Below are positions 1 through 10,700 of a DNA stretch of 64,000 bases, piece by piece (position 1 is the first letter of the stretch; the number at the start of each line of letters is the position of its first letter). The position numbers were made by a program, and so were the translations under genes. The DNA lies in NCBI GenBank assembly GCA_964036045.1, contig OZ038393.1, positions 47,050,429 through 47,114,428 of the forward strand, written 5' to 3'. Under the pieces are notes generated by a model, which saw nothing but the letters and a program-made list of their open reading frames with translations, had not been told where the DNA came from and made no database searches. The DNA comes from Eutreptiella sp. 'Long Island Sound 2002'. Its lineage: Eukaryota; Euglenozoa; Euglenophyceae; Eutreptiales; Eutreptiaceae.

Positions 1-797
1 TGGCGGAAGGGCGTCCCCGGCGGGGGTGCCTTCCGCCGTTGTGAGGGGCGTCTGTGGGCAGGCACTCCCCCCCCCCCGACTGCCCGCCCTCTGGGCATGC
101 TGTTGGGGTCCGTCACCCACATGCCGTGGGGGCGGGTGTGTGGATGTGGGGGCCCAACACTGTCCCCTTGGCCTGCATGCCCTGTGGCGCTGTGCTTACG
201 CACTACAGGTCCTACACACCCTACAGTGGCACCATCCTGGTGGGCGAGCGCTACCGCTACTGGCTCAAGCCCCCATGCGGGAGTACCACTCCTACACGCA
301 CGCTCTACTGGGTGGTGTTGAAGATAAAGTCGTGGGTCATAATGACCCTCCTCTGAAGAAGGCAAGAGAACACGGCGCTGCTAAGCAACTGTGGCCTAAC
401 AGAAACGTCACAACACGTTTCCCTGCTAGGGCTTGGAGGGGAAGGGCGCACAGGTGGCGTGCACAGCGCGGATGTCGGTGGAGTCGAACTGCCCTCGCCA
501 CTCCTTGCTGAGGCGCAGTCAATTGATTGTGTGATCTGCGCCGTATATTTTAGCAAGGCTCAAGGGACTGCACCAGTTTACCCTGACCCTCCCACCTGTA
601 CAACAGAGGCCAATGGACTGGGTTCAGGACAGAGGAACCAAGATACACTCTACGTATTATACGCTTCTTAGTGTGCCCTATAATACACTGTTCCTGAACC
701 CGGTTGCAAGCAAGCAAGCTTAAGGACTTCGCCCATTCCCTTATGGAACGTAGGGCGAAGCCCTGGGTAGCCTGGCAAGGGTTCACACCGCGTGCAC

Positions 798-817
798 AGG
801 TAGGTAGGTAGGTAGGT
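798..817. repeat. (AGGT)5 microsatellite
   Basis: Five perfect copies of the tetranucleotide AGGT in tandem. A simple repeat with no visible function. Confidence 0.9.
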
Positions 818-1591
818 GCTCTCGGTTGTGGAGAGGCGCCCCATGGTTCCCCCTGGCGTCGCCCCTGTGACGAACAGGAAGAGGCTTCGCGCGTGAAGAG
901 GGGAGGCGGCTTACTTCCCGCTAGACCTGACTGTTGGCCCCCAACAAAGCGGCCCCGGGCTACGCCGGGAGGGCTGATCGCCGCCAGCGTGACATGCTTG
1001 TCTCGCCGGGAGGGTGTGCCCCCGTGCTTGCGCACGTCCCCTCCTTTGGGCGGAACCCTAGGGGTTCACCGGACTTCCTGGCGTATCCCGTTCCCAAGGC
1101 GTGCATGCACGTTCCTGGTACTAGGGTTCCGAGGCGCTTGGGTGTCGCACGCTCCGCCTCGAGTCCCAAAGCAGCGCAGGCCTTAGGATGCAGCCTTACC
1201 CCCGGGCTCCGGATCTCGTTTGGCCGGGTCACCTGCATGGCACGGGCTGCCTCAGTGCCCGGGCTGTGGGCACTGGGTTTCCTACTGTTGTGTGGTGTTT
1301 GTGTTTGGGTCCGGTTGGCGGTTGGGTGCGGGTTTTGTTAACCCCGTCAGTCCTGGCTGGGGTCTTGGGTGGGTGTTTTTGGGCTCGATTTGTGGTGTTG
1401 TCCCTCTAGTGTCGGCTATTTGTGGTGTTCGTGGTTGGGCTTCGGTTTCGGCCTGCTTTTGGGACGTGTGTGGTTTCGTGGGCGCCCCTCTTGCCCCCCG
1501 CCGTTTCCGGTTCCGGCGCGCGGTGTGGGCGTGTGTGCTGGGCCCGGGTCTCGCCTGTGCCCAGTCCGTCTTGGCTGGGTTGTCGAGGTGT

Positions 1592-1947
1592 GTTTTTTTT
1601 TTTGCGCTTTGGTTTTTTCTTTTCTTTTTTTTTTTTTTTTTTTTGGCTTTGTGGTCTCCGTCCCTCCATCCCCTTTCTTTCGGGCTGGGCTGGTGGCTCC
1701 CTTTTTTTTTTTTTTTTTTTCCGTGTCCCTTTTCCCCGTGGTCCGCTGTTACTGGCTTCGTGTTGCCGGTTTTCGGTGGGTGGTTCCCCTGTGCCTCTGC
1801 GGGGGTCCCCCCCCCCCTTTTTTTTTTTTTTTCCTGGGGGGGGGGCCTGGCCGCCTGTGGTGGTGTTGGCGGTTGGTTGGGCGGCTGTGGGCTGTTTTCG
1901 TGCCTTTTCCCCTTCCCCCCTCCCTTTTTTTTGGGGGGGGGGGGGGG
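1592..1947. repeat. Cluster of long T, C and G homopolymer runs
   Basis: The plus strand carries T runs of 12 to about 20 bases near 1592, 1624, 1700 and 1818, a C run near 1808 and G runs near 1837 and 1933-1947. The minus strand is correspondingly A- and C-rich. The cluster lies 3' of the minus-strand LINE ORFs, so the A runs could descend from A-rich 3' untranslated sequence. Run lengths are error-prone in any assembly. Confidence 0.8.
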
Positions 1948-2727
1948 CTTGCCTGTTTCTCCCTCTGCCTTCCCTGGGCTGGCGCACGCACTGGCCTGTA
2001 TTCAGTGTTGTCTTCCGGGCTGCTGTCTGCAGTTGCGTTCTGTGTGGCCATGTTCCGGCCCCATGGGTCGGGTGGGCTCTGTACACGGTGGGCTCGGCGT
2101 GCCTTCTTGCTGGGTTAGGTCCTGGCTCTGCCGGCTGGGCGGCTGCGCCAGGCGGCTGCTTGTGGTTTTGGGTTAGGGGGGCTGGGGTTGCTCGTGTCTT
2201 TACCCCTCTGCGGTGCCGGCTGTAATCTTCTGGGTGGTCCGTCACCGCTGTCGCCTGGCGCGCTGTGGTCCCGTGTGTGGCCTGTGGTGCTGGTGTGTGG
2301 CGTGGTGGCGCGGCGCCTTCCCGGGTGTGCGGTGGCTGGCTTCGGTTAGTCCCTCAGGTTAGGGTCAGTTGTGTCGTGTTGTGCCGCTCTGTGCCGCGTC
2401 GCGTCGCGTCGTGCTGTGGTGCGTTGCTCTGTGGCGCGCTGTGGTGCGGTGTGCCGTGGTCTCGCGTGGTGCCGCGGTGGGTCAGTGGAGGTCAGCCTGG
2501 CCTGTGTGGGTCGGTTAGGTCTTCGGGAAATTCTGCTGAATGATCACGGTGTCCTTGGGGCGTGCACACTGACTCTCACCCATGGACTCAATCTTCACCG
2601 GGCCTCGCAGACAGGCAGGTGTACTCGGGGTGTAGGAAAGGCGTTCCTTCTCCAAGGCAGACAAACAGACATCAGGAGTCGGACGGTGGAGGTGGCTTCC
2701 GAACGCTGTTTGAGTCGCGAACGGCTT

Positions 2728-3142
2728 TCACTGCAGCTCGGCTGCGCTGGCAGGGTCCGGGTCGGTGCCGCCGGCAGGGATGAGCTCATACTGTAGGGTC
2801 AGGGGGATGTCCATATCTCCGGTGCTGGACTGCTGGGGTCCGGGGCATCGGTAGTATTCTTGGCACTTCCAGTCTTCACGGCGCTCGGGGATGGCCTTGA
2901 AGGGGGCACCGTCCAGCAGCACCAAAGCCTTCGCGATCGTTCACAGCGTTTCGCTTCCCCTCGCGGTGCTCGATATTCATCATGGACAGGATCGGTGTGC
3001 CGCCGCAGTGCCATTCCTCCACTGGACGCAACAGGTTGGTGACGGACGCCCTCACGGACGTGAGACCAGCCGAGATCAAGCCCCCGTAGCAATACTCTGC
3101 GTCAAACCGCGACGGTAGCGCAGCCCGGCACTTATAGCCCAT
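2728..3142 (-). pseudogene. Unrecognised minus-strand coding remnant after the RS-rich ORF
   Basis: An ATG at 3142 overlaps the stop of the upstream RS-rich ORF by 11 nt and opens a frame beginning MGYKCRAALPSRFDAEYCYG. Unlike the ORFs around it, this frame has balanced composition with Cys, Trp, Tyr and Met. Near 2930 the protein-like reading moves to another frame, continuing LLDGAPFKAIPERREDWK and ending at 2728 after about 65 further codons. I recognise no family. The composition change suggests genuine coding sequence with one frameshift, possibly the last ORF of the LINE or a fragment of something else. Confidence 0.4.
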
Positions 3143-5921
3143 GGTGTGGTCGCGTGACGGTCCGTGGGGTTGCCCTCCCTGGGGGCCTGTGCCTTGGTCC
3201 CGTGTCCTCTGGGGGTGTCGGTCCGTAGTCGTGGGTGCCGCGGCCGTGCTTTCGTCCTCTTCCGGTGCCTGTGAGTTGGCCTTCGTGGTGGTCGGGGTCG
3301 TCGGCTGGCGGTGAGGGCATGGTGGTGTGCCGTGCGGCGGTGTTCCCCGCGGCCTCCTCTGTGGGTGTGGCCCGTTCTCCCCGTGTAGGTGTGCCCTCTG
3401 TTCTCCGTGTGGTTTCCGGTGGCCGGTGGGCGTGCGCTGGTGTGATCCGCATGGCGTCCGATGTTTGCTTCGGTGGTGTGTGTTGGGGTGTTTGGTGGGG
3501 GTGGGGCGGCACTGGTCTCCCCGTCGGTGTGGGTCGTGGTACCTGTCGTGGTGCCCTTTTCCTCCGTGTCTTGGTCCCCGTTCCCGCTCCTTCCTGGTTC
3601 TTGGGTGGTGTCCTGCCCCCATGTGGTGTCGCTTCCGGCGCCCTGTCCCTGCGTGTGCCTGCCCTCACTTGGGGCCCTTCCGTGCCCTCTTGCCTGTGTG
3701 GTCCTTGGTGCCCCTTGCCCTTCCCTTGCCCTTGTCCTGCCCCTTCCTGGTGTGGTGGTGGTGGGAGGGGCGGGGTGGGGAGGGGGCGCCGGTGGCCCAG
3801 GCTTGGGGGTGGGTGGCCTGGAGCCACTGGCGGAGGGCTTGGGGGGTGTAAGGGGGGGCGGAGGCCCTGGACCGCATCGCGGAGGAGGGCCTCCCATGCC
3901 GCTTGCGGCATGATGGCCTCCGGGGCGGCCTCGTTGGGGTTTGCGGGGGTGCGGGTGCGCACCTCCTCGAAGGTATGCACCATGTGCACCCCTTCGTGCC
4001 TTCCCGCTCCTCCGGCCCATTTCACCCAGCGGCGGAGCTCCTGCAGAGCGGAGGGAGACCACCAGGCGAGATAGGCGGGGGCCCGGGGGGGGGAGGGGTC
4101 CGTGCCTGGGGTCCTGGAGCGGCGGGGGGAAGACGTGGACCTGCGGTGGTGGCGGGGGTGGTGGTGCCTGGGGGAGCGGGAGCGGCGGCGGCGGGGGCTG
4201 GGGGTGGAGGACGGGTACGGGCGGAGGGGGGAGCGGGAGGGGGAGGTGAACATGGGGCGGCGGTTGCGCGCTCGGTGGCGTCCGGGGGAGCGGGAGTGGT
4301 GGTGGCGGGGGCTGGGGGTGGTGGATGGGTACGGGTGGCGGGGGGAACGGGGAGCCCGGCGGGGCGTGTGGGGGGAGGGGGAGGTGGATGTGGGGCGGCA
4401 GTGGCGTGCCTGGCTGCGTCGGGGGGAGCGGGAGTGGTGGTGGCGGGGGCTGGGTTGCCGGTGGGGGGAGGGGGAGGGGGACATGGGGCGGCGGTGGCGC
4501 TCGTGGTGGTGCCCGGGGGAGCGGGAGCGACAGGAGCGGGGTCCCTGGGGGTCGTGGTGGTACCTGGGGGAGCGGGAGCGGCGCGAGTGGATGGTTGAGG
4601 CGCGGTGGGAGTGTGGGCGCCGTGGGCGAGTGTGCCGTGCGGGGGGGGAGCGGGAGCGCCGCCGCTTGCGGGACCGGCCCTCGTCGCTCGAGTCGGGCCA
4701 GTCCGGAAGCGTCGGCGGCCTCTCGGGGGCCTCGCGCGGCGCCGCTTGGGGGGGGAGGTCCCCCGTCGTCCTTCGGGCCCCTTCGGCCATCGGATGGTGG
4801 CCGGGGGGGTACGGGGCGTCACGCGGTGCTGGTTGGGGGGGGAGGTCCCCCGTCGTCCATGGGGCCCCTTCGGCCATCGGATGGTGGCCGCGGGGGCAGG
4901 GCTGGTACGGGGGTGGTGGCTGGTACGGGGGGGATGGGTATGCGGGCGGGGCGTTCGGCGGCTGCCATCCCGTCCGCTGGTGCTGTTGGTGTACGGGGGG
5001 TTGTGGCCCGGTGGGGTAGGGCCGTGGGCAGTGGTAGTGGTGGGGGTGGTGTTGGTAGTGGTGGTGGTGGGGCCGCTGGTGGTGGTGGTGTGTGTAGTGG
5101 TGGGGTTGGTGTTGCGGGTATGGCCCATGGAGTCCTTGTGGGTTTTCCGGTCCCCCTTGTGGGGGTGGGGGGTTGGGCATCGTGGGCAGTCCCCGGGGCT
5201 GCACTATGTGGTGGGCATGGGGGAAGGGTTGGGGGCCGGGCTTGACGGTGACGATGGTTGAGGGGTCCCACGTCCCTGGGTCGGTTTGGCCGGCGGTGGT
5301 GGTGGTTTGTGGGGGATGGATGACGGGGCGCTTGGTGACGGGGATTTTGACGAGGGTTTGGACGGGGTCGTGCTGGGTGGCCGTCTCCGCGGTGGTGGTG
5401 GGTGCCGGCGGGAGGGGGGCGCGGGTCGTGGTGGGTGGGGGGTCCTGGCTTGGGCGAGGGCCCGGGCGGGGGTGGTATCGGGTGGTTTTGTGTCGTTGCG
5501 TATGCGGTGTTGTGTGTGGTCGCGTGGGCGCCGGCTTGGGTTTGGGGTTGGGTTTGGGGTTGGGGCCCGGTTTGGGTTTGGGGTCGGGTTTAGGGTTTGG
5601 GGTCCGGTTCCAGGTTGAGGAGTACCTCTGTCCGGAGGTGTGAGGGCGTCGATGCCGGGTCGGGGGTCGTTTGGTGGGTTGCCGGGGTGCCTGAGTCGCC
5701 TGTGTGGGGGTTGGGGGGTTGGTGCGTGCGGCCGCCGCTTTGGCTTTCGCCGTGGCCTTGAGGATGAGTTTGGCGGGGAGGGGGGGGTCGGAGTATGAGG
5801 TGGAGGAGGTGGACGAGGCTAAGGACGAGGAGGAGGTGGTGGACGCGGGTTGGGCTGTGATGCGGGCGGGCTTGCGGGCAGCGGCTTCTGCTGCGGCCAC
5901 GGCGGGGAGGATGGAGGGCAT
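3132..5921 (-). CDS. RS/Pro/His-rich protein of the minus-strand LINE
   Basis: The 929-codon frame starts inside the 3' end of the protease ORF and ends 11 nt into the next ATG. Its N-terminal third has Lys-Pro alternations and His tracts. A duplicated stretch built on GHHPMAEGA...TTGDLPPQ lies around plus positions 4740-4890. The middle consists of degenerate units with RSRSP motifs, as in SR-type RNA-binding or nuclear proteins. Near plus 3.9-4.05 kb there is a better-behaved segment (YLAWWSPSALQELRRWVKWA). Low complexity makes chance openness a real risk, but the RSRSP units and the Trp-rich segment argue for coding. A Gag-like or RNA-binding role is inference. If the RT-protease-RS order is real, this is an unusual 3' ORF for a LINE. 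Confidence 0.5.
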   Translation of the reverse strand: MPSILPAVAAAEAAARKPARITAQPASTTSSSSLASSTSSTSYSDPPLPAKLILKATAKAKAAAARTNPPTPTQATQAPRQPTKRPPTRHRRPHTSGQRYSSTWNRTPNPKPDPKPKPGPNPKPNPKPKPAPTRPHTTPHTQRHKTTRYHPRPGPRPSQDPPPTTTRAPLPPAPTTTAETATQHDPVQTLVKIPVTKRPVIHPPQTTTTAGQTDPGTWDPSTIVTVKPGPQPFPHAHHIVQPRGLPTMPNPPPPQGGPENPQGLHGPYPQHQPHHYTHHHHQRPHHHHYQHHPHHYHCPRPYPTGPQPPVHQQHQRTGWQPPNAPPAYPSPPYQPPPPYQPCPRGHHPMAEGAPWTTGDLPPQPAPRDAPYPPGHHPMAEGARRTTGDLPPQAAPREAPERPPTLPDWPDSSDEGRSRKRRRSRSPPARHTRPRRPHSHRASTIHSRRSRSPRYHHDPQGPRSCRSRSPGHHHERHRRPMSPSPSPHRQPSPRHHHSRSPRRSQARHCRPTSTSPSPHTPRRAPRSPRHPYPSTTPSPRHHHSRSPGRHRARNRRPMFTSPSRSPLRPYPSSTPSPRRRRSRSPRHHHPRHHRRSTSSPRRSRTPGTDPSPPRAPAYLAWWSPSALQELRRWVKWAGGAGRHEGVHMVHTFEEVRTRTPANPNEAAPEAIMPQAAWEALLRDAVQGLRPPLHPPSPPPVAPGHPPPSLGHRRPLPTPPLPPPPHQEGAGQGQGKGKGHQGPHRQEGTEGPQVRAGTRRDRAPEATPHGGRTPPKNQEGAGTGTKTRRKRAPRQVPRPTPTGRPVPPHPHQTPQHTPPKQTSDAMRITPAHAHRPPETTRRTEGTPTRGERATPTEEAAGNTAARHTTMPSPPADDPDHHEGQLTGTGRGRKHGRGTHDYGPTPPEDTGPRHRPPGRATPRTVTRPHHGL

Positions 5922-7798
5922 GTCCCCGGGTTGTAGGTTGGGGGCGGGCGGCTGGGGGGGCCCGGTCGTGACCTGGCGGCCCGGCGGGCCGATCTGGTCG
6001 GCTGCGGCGGGGGAGGGAGGCGCGGGGCTGCGGCCTTCTCTTTCTGGGCTCGGCTGGGCCCGGGTCCTGCAATGTGCGAGGTCGTGTGGGTTGGTGTCAG
6101 CGGGGGGGAACAGTTCGCGTGGGCTGCATTCAGGGGCCGTGGGGGTGGGCCTGGGTCCTCTGGCGTGTGTGTGGGGGGCGTGGGCGGGCCACTGGGTGGG
6201 GTGGGCGTGCCGCGGGGCGTGGGGCTCCCCTTGGCGGGTGTGTGTGGGTTGTCGAGTGTGGGGGGCAGTGAAGGGTGGCCGGTGGGTGGGTGTGTGGCGG
6301 GCGTGTGCTGGTGTTCGGGCGGGTGGGGGAGGCCCGTGTCGTGGGGCCCGGGGGTGCGCGCGATAGTGGGCGTGTGTGGGTCTCCGGTTGAGCAGCGAGA
6401 GGGGGGGGGCATGGGCGGGGATTGTGCGGGGGGTTGTGCTGTGCCGGTGTATGTGTCCGCTTGCTGCGCGCTTGCGTGGGCAGTTGTAGGCCGGGCGGTT
6501 TGGAGGAGAAGCTTGCCGTCTTCTGCTGCCGCGGCAAGGATTTCGCAGACGAGCGTTCGTATCTGGTGGACCTCTTGGTCAGTGGTGGGAAGGGGGCATG
6601 CTAGCTTTGGGCTAAGACCCGCGCGGTTGAGGACCCTGTGGATGGCGTGGTACCCGCAGGTGAGGGACTGCTGCGGCCTGGGGGGGGGGTTTGGTCGTGT
6701 GTCCGGGCCTGCTTCGACTTGTGTGTGGGCGGTGGGGATGGCCCAAACCCAGGGCACGGTCCCCGTGGGTGGCCAGTGGCGCTGGATCCAGTGGGTTAGG
6801 CAGAGCATGGACAATCCCAGGTGGTAGCCCGCCTTCCCTGAGGTGATTTGGGACAGGGCGCGGGCTGGGGGCGTGTCCCCTGGCTGGAGGAGACGCCTGA
6901 GGATCCTGTGCTGGGTGGTGGGGTCCCCCACTGCCCCTGGTGGGGCGGTCTTCGGGGCGAACATGGTGTCTGTCCCCTGGATGATCCATTGCGGGCCGTG
7001 GGACGTAGCCATAGCGGCTATCACGTAGTAGTGGCCGCGCTCGAGGACTGTAACCCAGACCTCCGGCGGGGGGTGGTCACTGTCTGTAGGTGGGGGGGGG
7101 AGGTCGTCGTCCGGGGTGCGGAGGCCGGCGGCGCGGAGGGCGGTGTCGCGGTTGGGGGCGGTGGCCTGTTCCCACTGCTCCGGGTGGTTCGGGTCCGCTG
7201 GGTGGTCCGTCTCCGCTTGGGCCCGCCGTAGGCGTACGGTCCCTCGACGCGTGACGTTGCTGCCGGTGTCGTGCGTCAGGGCCTGGCCCCACTCGATGGG
7301 GGGGATCCAGATGGGCTGGCCCCGGATGTGTTTGCGGGCTCGCCAGAGCACGAGGTCTACTATGGTCTCGTGGAGGCCGCTGCCTGGGGTGGTCAGGTCC
7401 CGGAGGGCTTTGACGGTGAGCTTGGTCCAGTCCTCTTGTAGGCGGTACCAGCCCAGGGGGGTGGTCGGGGCCCTGTCTTGGAGGGTCGCTCGGAGGAGGT
7501 CGGGGTCGCGGATGGTGGCCGGTGTGAGGGGGGGGTGCCCCGGGTCCGGGGGGGGTGGGCTGGATGGGCTGCCGGGGTCTTGCGCGTCTACGTCGATGGA
7601 TGGTTGGCCCTGGCTGGGTTCGGCCGGACTGGGCGGTGCCGGGTGGCTTCTTGGGTGCGAGACGGGTCTCGGGGCGCTGTGGTGGTGCCTTGGAGACCTG
7701 TGGATGGAGACGGGGGGCGCGTGCGGGACGCGGAGCGGGTTAGTGGACGTCTGGGTCATGCACGGCATGGTAATGGATGAGACGCTGCATGTGTTCAC
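5819..7798 (-). CDS. Putative Ulp1/C48-like cysteine protease of the LINE
   Basis: The 659-aa ORF begins 59 nt before the RT stop, in another frame. Residues about 1-95 are Pro/Ser-rich. Residues about 110-390 look globular, with GWYRLQEDWTKLTVKALRDL and WIPPIEWG segments. A C48-like catalytic order is visible: His256 in RGHYYVIAAM, Asp277 in IIQGTDTMF, Gln376/377 and Cys381 in QQSLTCGYHAIHRVL. In Ulp1/SENP proteases the order is His, Asp, Gln, Cys, with Gln a few residues before CG. The match is by motif only, and the canonical Trp after His is replaced by Tyr. The C-terminal third returns to Pro-rich sequence. It could process an element polyprotein or act on host SUMO-like modifiers. An OTU-like or unrelated Cys-containing domain is the alternative. 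Confidence 0.5.
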   Translation of the reverse strand: MNTCSVSSITMPCMTQTSTNPLRVPHAPPVSIHRSPRHHHSAPRPVSHPRSHPAPPSPAEPSQGQPSIDVDAQDPGSPSSPPPPDPGHPPLTPATIRDPDLLRATLQDRAPTTPLGWYRLQEDWTKLTVKALRDLTTPGSGLHETIVDLVLWRARKHIRGQPIWIPPIEWGQALTHDTGSNVTRRGTVRLRRAQAETDHPADPNHPEQWEQATAPNRDTALRAAGLRTPDDDLPPPPTDSDHPPPEVWVTVLERGHYYVIAAMATSHGPQWIIQGTDTMFAPKTAPPGAVGDPTTQHRILRRLLQPGDTPPARALSQITSGKAGYHLGLSMLCLTHWIQRHWPPTGTVPWVWAIPTAHTQVEAGPDTRPNPPPRPQQSLTCGYHAIHRVLNRAGLSPKLACPLPTTDQEVHQIRTLVCEILAAAAEDGKLLLQTARPTTAHASAQQADTYTGTAQPPAQSPPMPPPSRCSTGDPHTPTIARTPGPHDTGLPHPPEHQHTPATHPPTGHPSLPPTLDNPHTPAKGSPTPRGTPTPPSGPPTPPTHTPEDPGPPPRPLNAAHANCSPPLTPTHTTSHIAGPGPSRAQKEKAAAPRLPPPPQPTRSARRAARSRPGPPSRPPPTYNPGTCPPSSPPWPQQKPLPASPPASQPNPRPPPPPRP

Positions 7799-10700
7799 TG
7801 GCGGTGGGGTCGGTGAGTTGTTCCGCGTGTGTTAGCAGGAGGTGTTTGCGGTGTACCATTTGGGCCGCTGCTCTGCGGACCGCTTCTAGCTGGAGGTGTG
7901 CTGCTGCCTCCATGGGGCTTTCCGTGCCTTTGGTGAGGTGTCGGTGCAGGGCCTGTGTCACTACCCCTCTCATGGTGGCTTCTTTGATCAGGGGGTCCCG
8001 GAAGAGGTTTTCGGTGGCCTGGTGTGCGTGGCTGTGGGCTGGCCATCCTTCGTGTTGTCGCAGGGTTTCCGCCGGGGACCAGCCCACTAGGGTGTCCCTG
8101 TCTGTATGGAGGGGGCATTTCTTGAAGTGTTCCCAGTCCTCCGGGGTGGTGTGGTCGCATGGGCAACGGGTGTGTTCGTCGGGGACGTGGATGTGCTTGC
8201 GGGCGAGCCATCTGGCGACCCTGGTGAGGAAAGGCAGTTGCTCCCTGAGGAGCTGGATGCGTCGTTTCTGGAGGTGGGCTGGGACGTTTGCTGGGCGGAG
8301 CGCTGAGTGGTAGAGGGGGACTTGCAGTCTGTCCTGCAGCTCCTGGATGTGCGCCCTGCTGTCTGCGTCGCCGAGCACGCGGGCGAGATGTTGGACGGGG
8401 TTGGGGTAGTGGTACGCTCTGTCGTGGGAGGAATAGGGGGCGTCCTCTGGTACCCAGTCCGGGGTCTGATGGGGCTCGGGTACAGGGGGCACGTGTTGGA
8501 GGTGTGTGTGGTTGCGGCCGAGGTCAGGGATCTGGAGGGCTGGTAGGTGTGTTGTGCGCTGGTGTACTGCCTGGTTGTCGACCTTACCATTTCCGTATTG
8601 GTGCCTGTGGGACTCTTGTTTCACGATGTGGAGTTGGACGTAGGGGGGAAGGCTGCGTAGGGCTTTCCAGAGTAGCAGTGCCTGGGTGCCGAGGCTCGTC
8701 GCGGTTGCTTTGTGAAGTGGTTGCCTTGCTATGCGGAGGAGCAGGTGCGTGTCGACAGTGGCGTCTACCACGAACCAGACCCGGACGATGTGCGGGGAGT
8801 GGGCGGGTAGGTGGGCCGCGACCTCGGTGATGGCGTCGGCCATGGCCCCTAGCTCCCCGTGGGAAGAGGCCCCATAGGTGGTGTGGCCCGTGTGGTGGTC
8901 CATGTGGTAGTGTCCCCCGGTGTGGGTTAGCTGCAGGGTGGCCCCCCCGGTGATGGGCGTGAGGGCGGATTCGCCTGAGGCGTCGGTGAAAAAGAGCCGG
9001 TCCGCCGGTGATGGTTGTGGGAGGCGGCATGGGTTCATCGGCAGGTAGGCGTATATGGCAAGGCCCGTGGCGAGGTGGGCTACTGGGGTTGTGGGCTGTA
9101 GGATGGGGGTGGCGTACACCCCTATTCCTTTGGAGATGATGTGCTTCGCTTGGGGGGACAGGGCTATGAGTCCCTGCTCCGGCTGTCCTTGTGTGAGGTA
9201 GGAGTAGATGTAGTGGAGGATGTAGGCTGTGTCGGGGTTTAGGTCGTGGCATGTGAGGGTTTGTGTTCGGTGCTCCGGTGTGTGGCAGGAGTGGTGGAGT
9301 GGATAGTAGGGGTGCTCGTGCTTGCCCGTTCTGCCTGGCTCGTACATGCTGTAACGGATGGCGACCCCTGCCGGGTCGGGGCGGGGGCATGTGGGTGTAG
9401 TGGTGAAGAGCCATTTGGGCGCGTGGTCGGGGTTCCACGCTACCGTGGGGTTAGTGTCGGTGCGGTGGAACCATGGGGCTATCCATGCGTAGGCCTGTGG
9501 TGGTAGGTGGGTCGTGGGGTGGGTGTGGTGGCGTGCTATGAGGTGTAGCACGGGCCATGGTGCGGTTGGTGCCTCGGGGTCACAGGCCCAACATGTGCGT
9601 GGCATGCTCTGGGAATCTTGGGGGACCTTTGGTAGGTCTCGGGCGGTCATGTGGTGTTTCGGTATGCGCCATTTTGCCCCGTGGTGGATGACGGTGGTCT
9701 GCGTGGGTTTGGCTTCATTCGGGGCCAGTAGCAGGGTTAGTGGTGGGACTGGGCCCGTTACTGGGGGGACGGGTTCGTGTTTCGATCCGGTGGGTGCGTA
9801 GGGCGGTGTCTCTGGGATGGGTCGCGGGTGTTGCTTTGTGAATTCTCGGTAGGCTGTGCGCATGTCTTTGCTGCCCGGTAGAGTGTGTCCCGCTGTTCGT
9901 GCCGTCTGTGTGAGGTACTGGTGGAAGAGGCGGTATTGTGGCCATTCGGGAAGCTGTAGAAAGGGGGTGTGGTGTGCCCCGCTGTGGTGCAGGACCCGCA
10001 GTTGGGCGAGGGTGACGTATACTACGGTGATGGAGGCCCCGACAAGGTCTATGGTGTGGATGGTGCCCTTGGGGTGGTGGTGGAGGTCCCCGCAGAGGAC
10101 CGCTAGTGGCCCTTTCTCTGGGCACGTGTGGTTGGTGAGTATGGCGTGGTGTGGGGATGGGAGCAGAAGCTGCAGGTGGTTCCACAGGCGGGTGTTCATG
10201 TTGGTGGGCATGCCCGTCTGGTGGAGTACCCAGCGCGGGCATGTGTTGCGGGCCCGTTGTGCGGCTTGGAGGCGGATGGCGGTGACCTCGCGGACCTCCG
10301 GTGAGTGGTTGTGGGTCATGCGGTGAAGGAGGAGGGCGGTGTGTCTGGTATAGGCCGCTTTCACCTCGTCCCCTATGGCGTCTCCATAGTGGGGCCATGC
10401 CGCTCGGATGGCGCGGGTGGGTATGGAGGTGGGCCAGCCCCCGTGTGCTGCCCATGCCTTGGTCACGGCGTGTGTGGCCGGCTGGAGGGCGGTGGTGGGG
10501 TGTGTTAGGTGGAGTGCTTGGAAGCCTATGGAGGCGTTCAAGACCCCGGTGAGGTAGTACGCCAGGCTCTGGTGGGACAGGGAGAGGGCCTTGGTGGTCG
10601 GGGACGCATATCTGGGGAGATGGGCGAGGTGTGACTGCAACTTGGGAGGGAGGGTGGCGTCCTCAGGGTTGGCGGCCTGGACTACCCCCAGGTGGGTGGT

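Larger units (their letters stand above)
1..2727. other. Unassigned low-complexity GC-rich DNA
   Basis: I see no convincing gene here. From about 1.2 to 2.5 kb the plus strand is dominated by G and T, with long homopolymer runs, so the open frames in it are composition artefacts of Pro/Gly/Phe/Lys-rich type. It lies downstream of the minus-strand LINE coding block and could include that element's 3' untranslated region, but no poly(A) end or target duplication was found to mark a border. Positions about 2375-2470 are a CGTGCTGTG-like simple repeat. Confidence 0.5.

Noticed and set aside
1220-2245. Long open frames on both strands in the G/T-rich tract
   Set aside because: They are homopolymer-driven (Phe, Gly, Pro or Lys runs) and present in several frames at once.
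5533-5600. Telomere-like GGGTTT repeats
   Set aside because: Irregular units that encode Lys-Pro alternations of the minus-strand RS/Pro-rich ORF; not a tandem telomere array.
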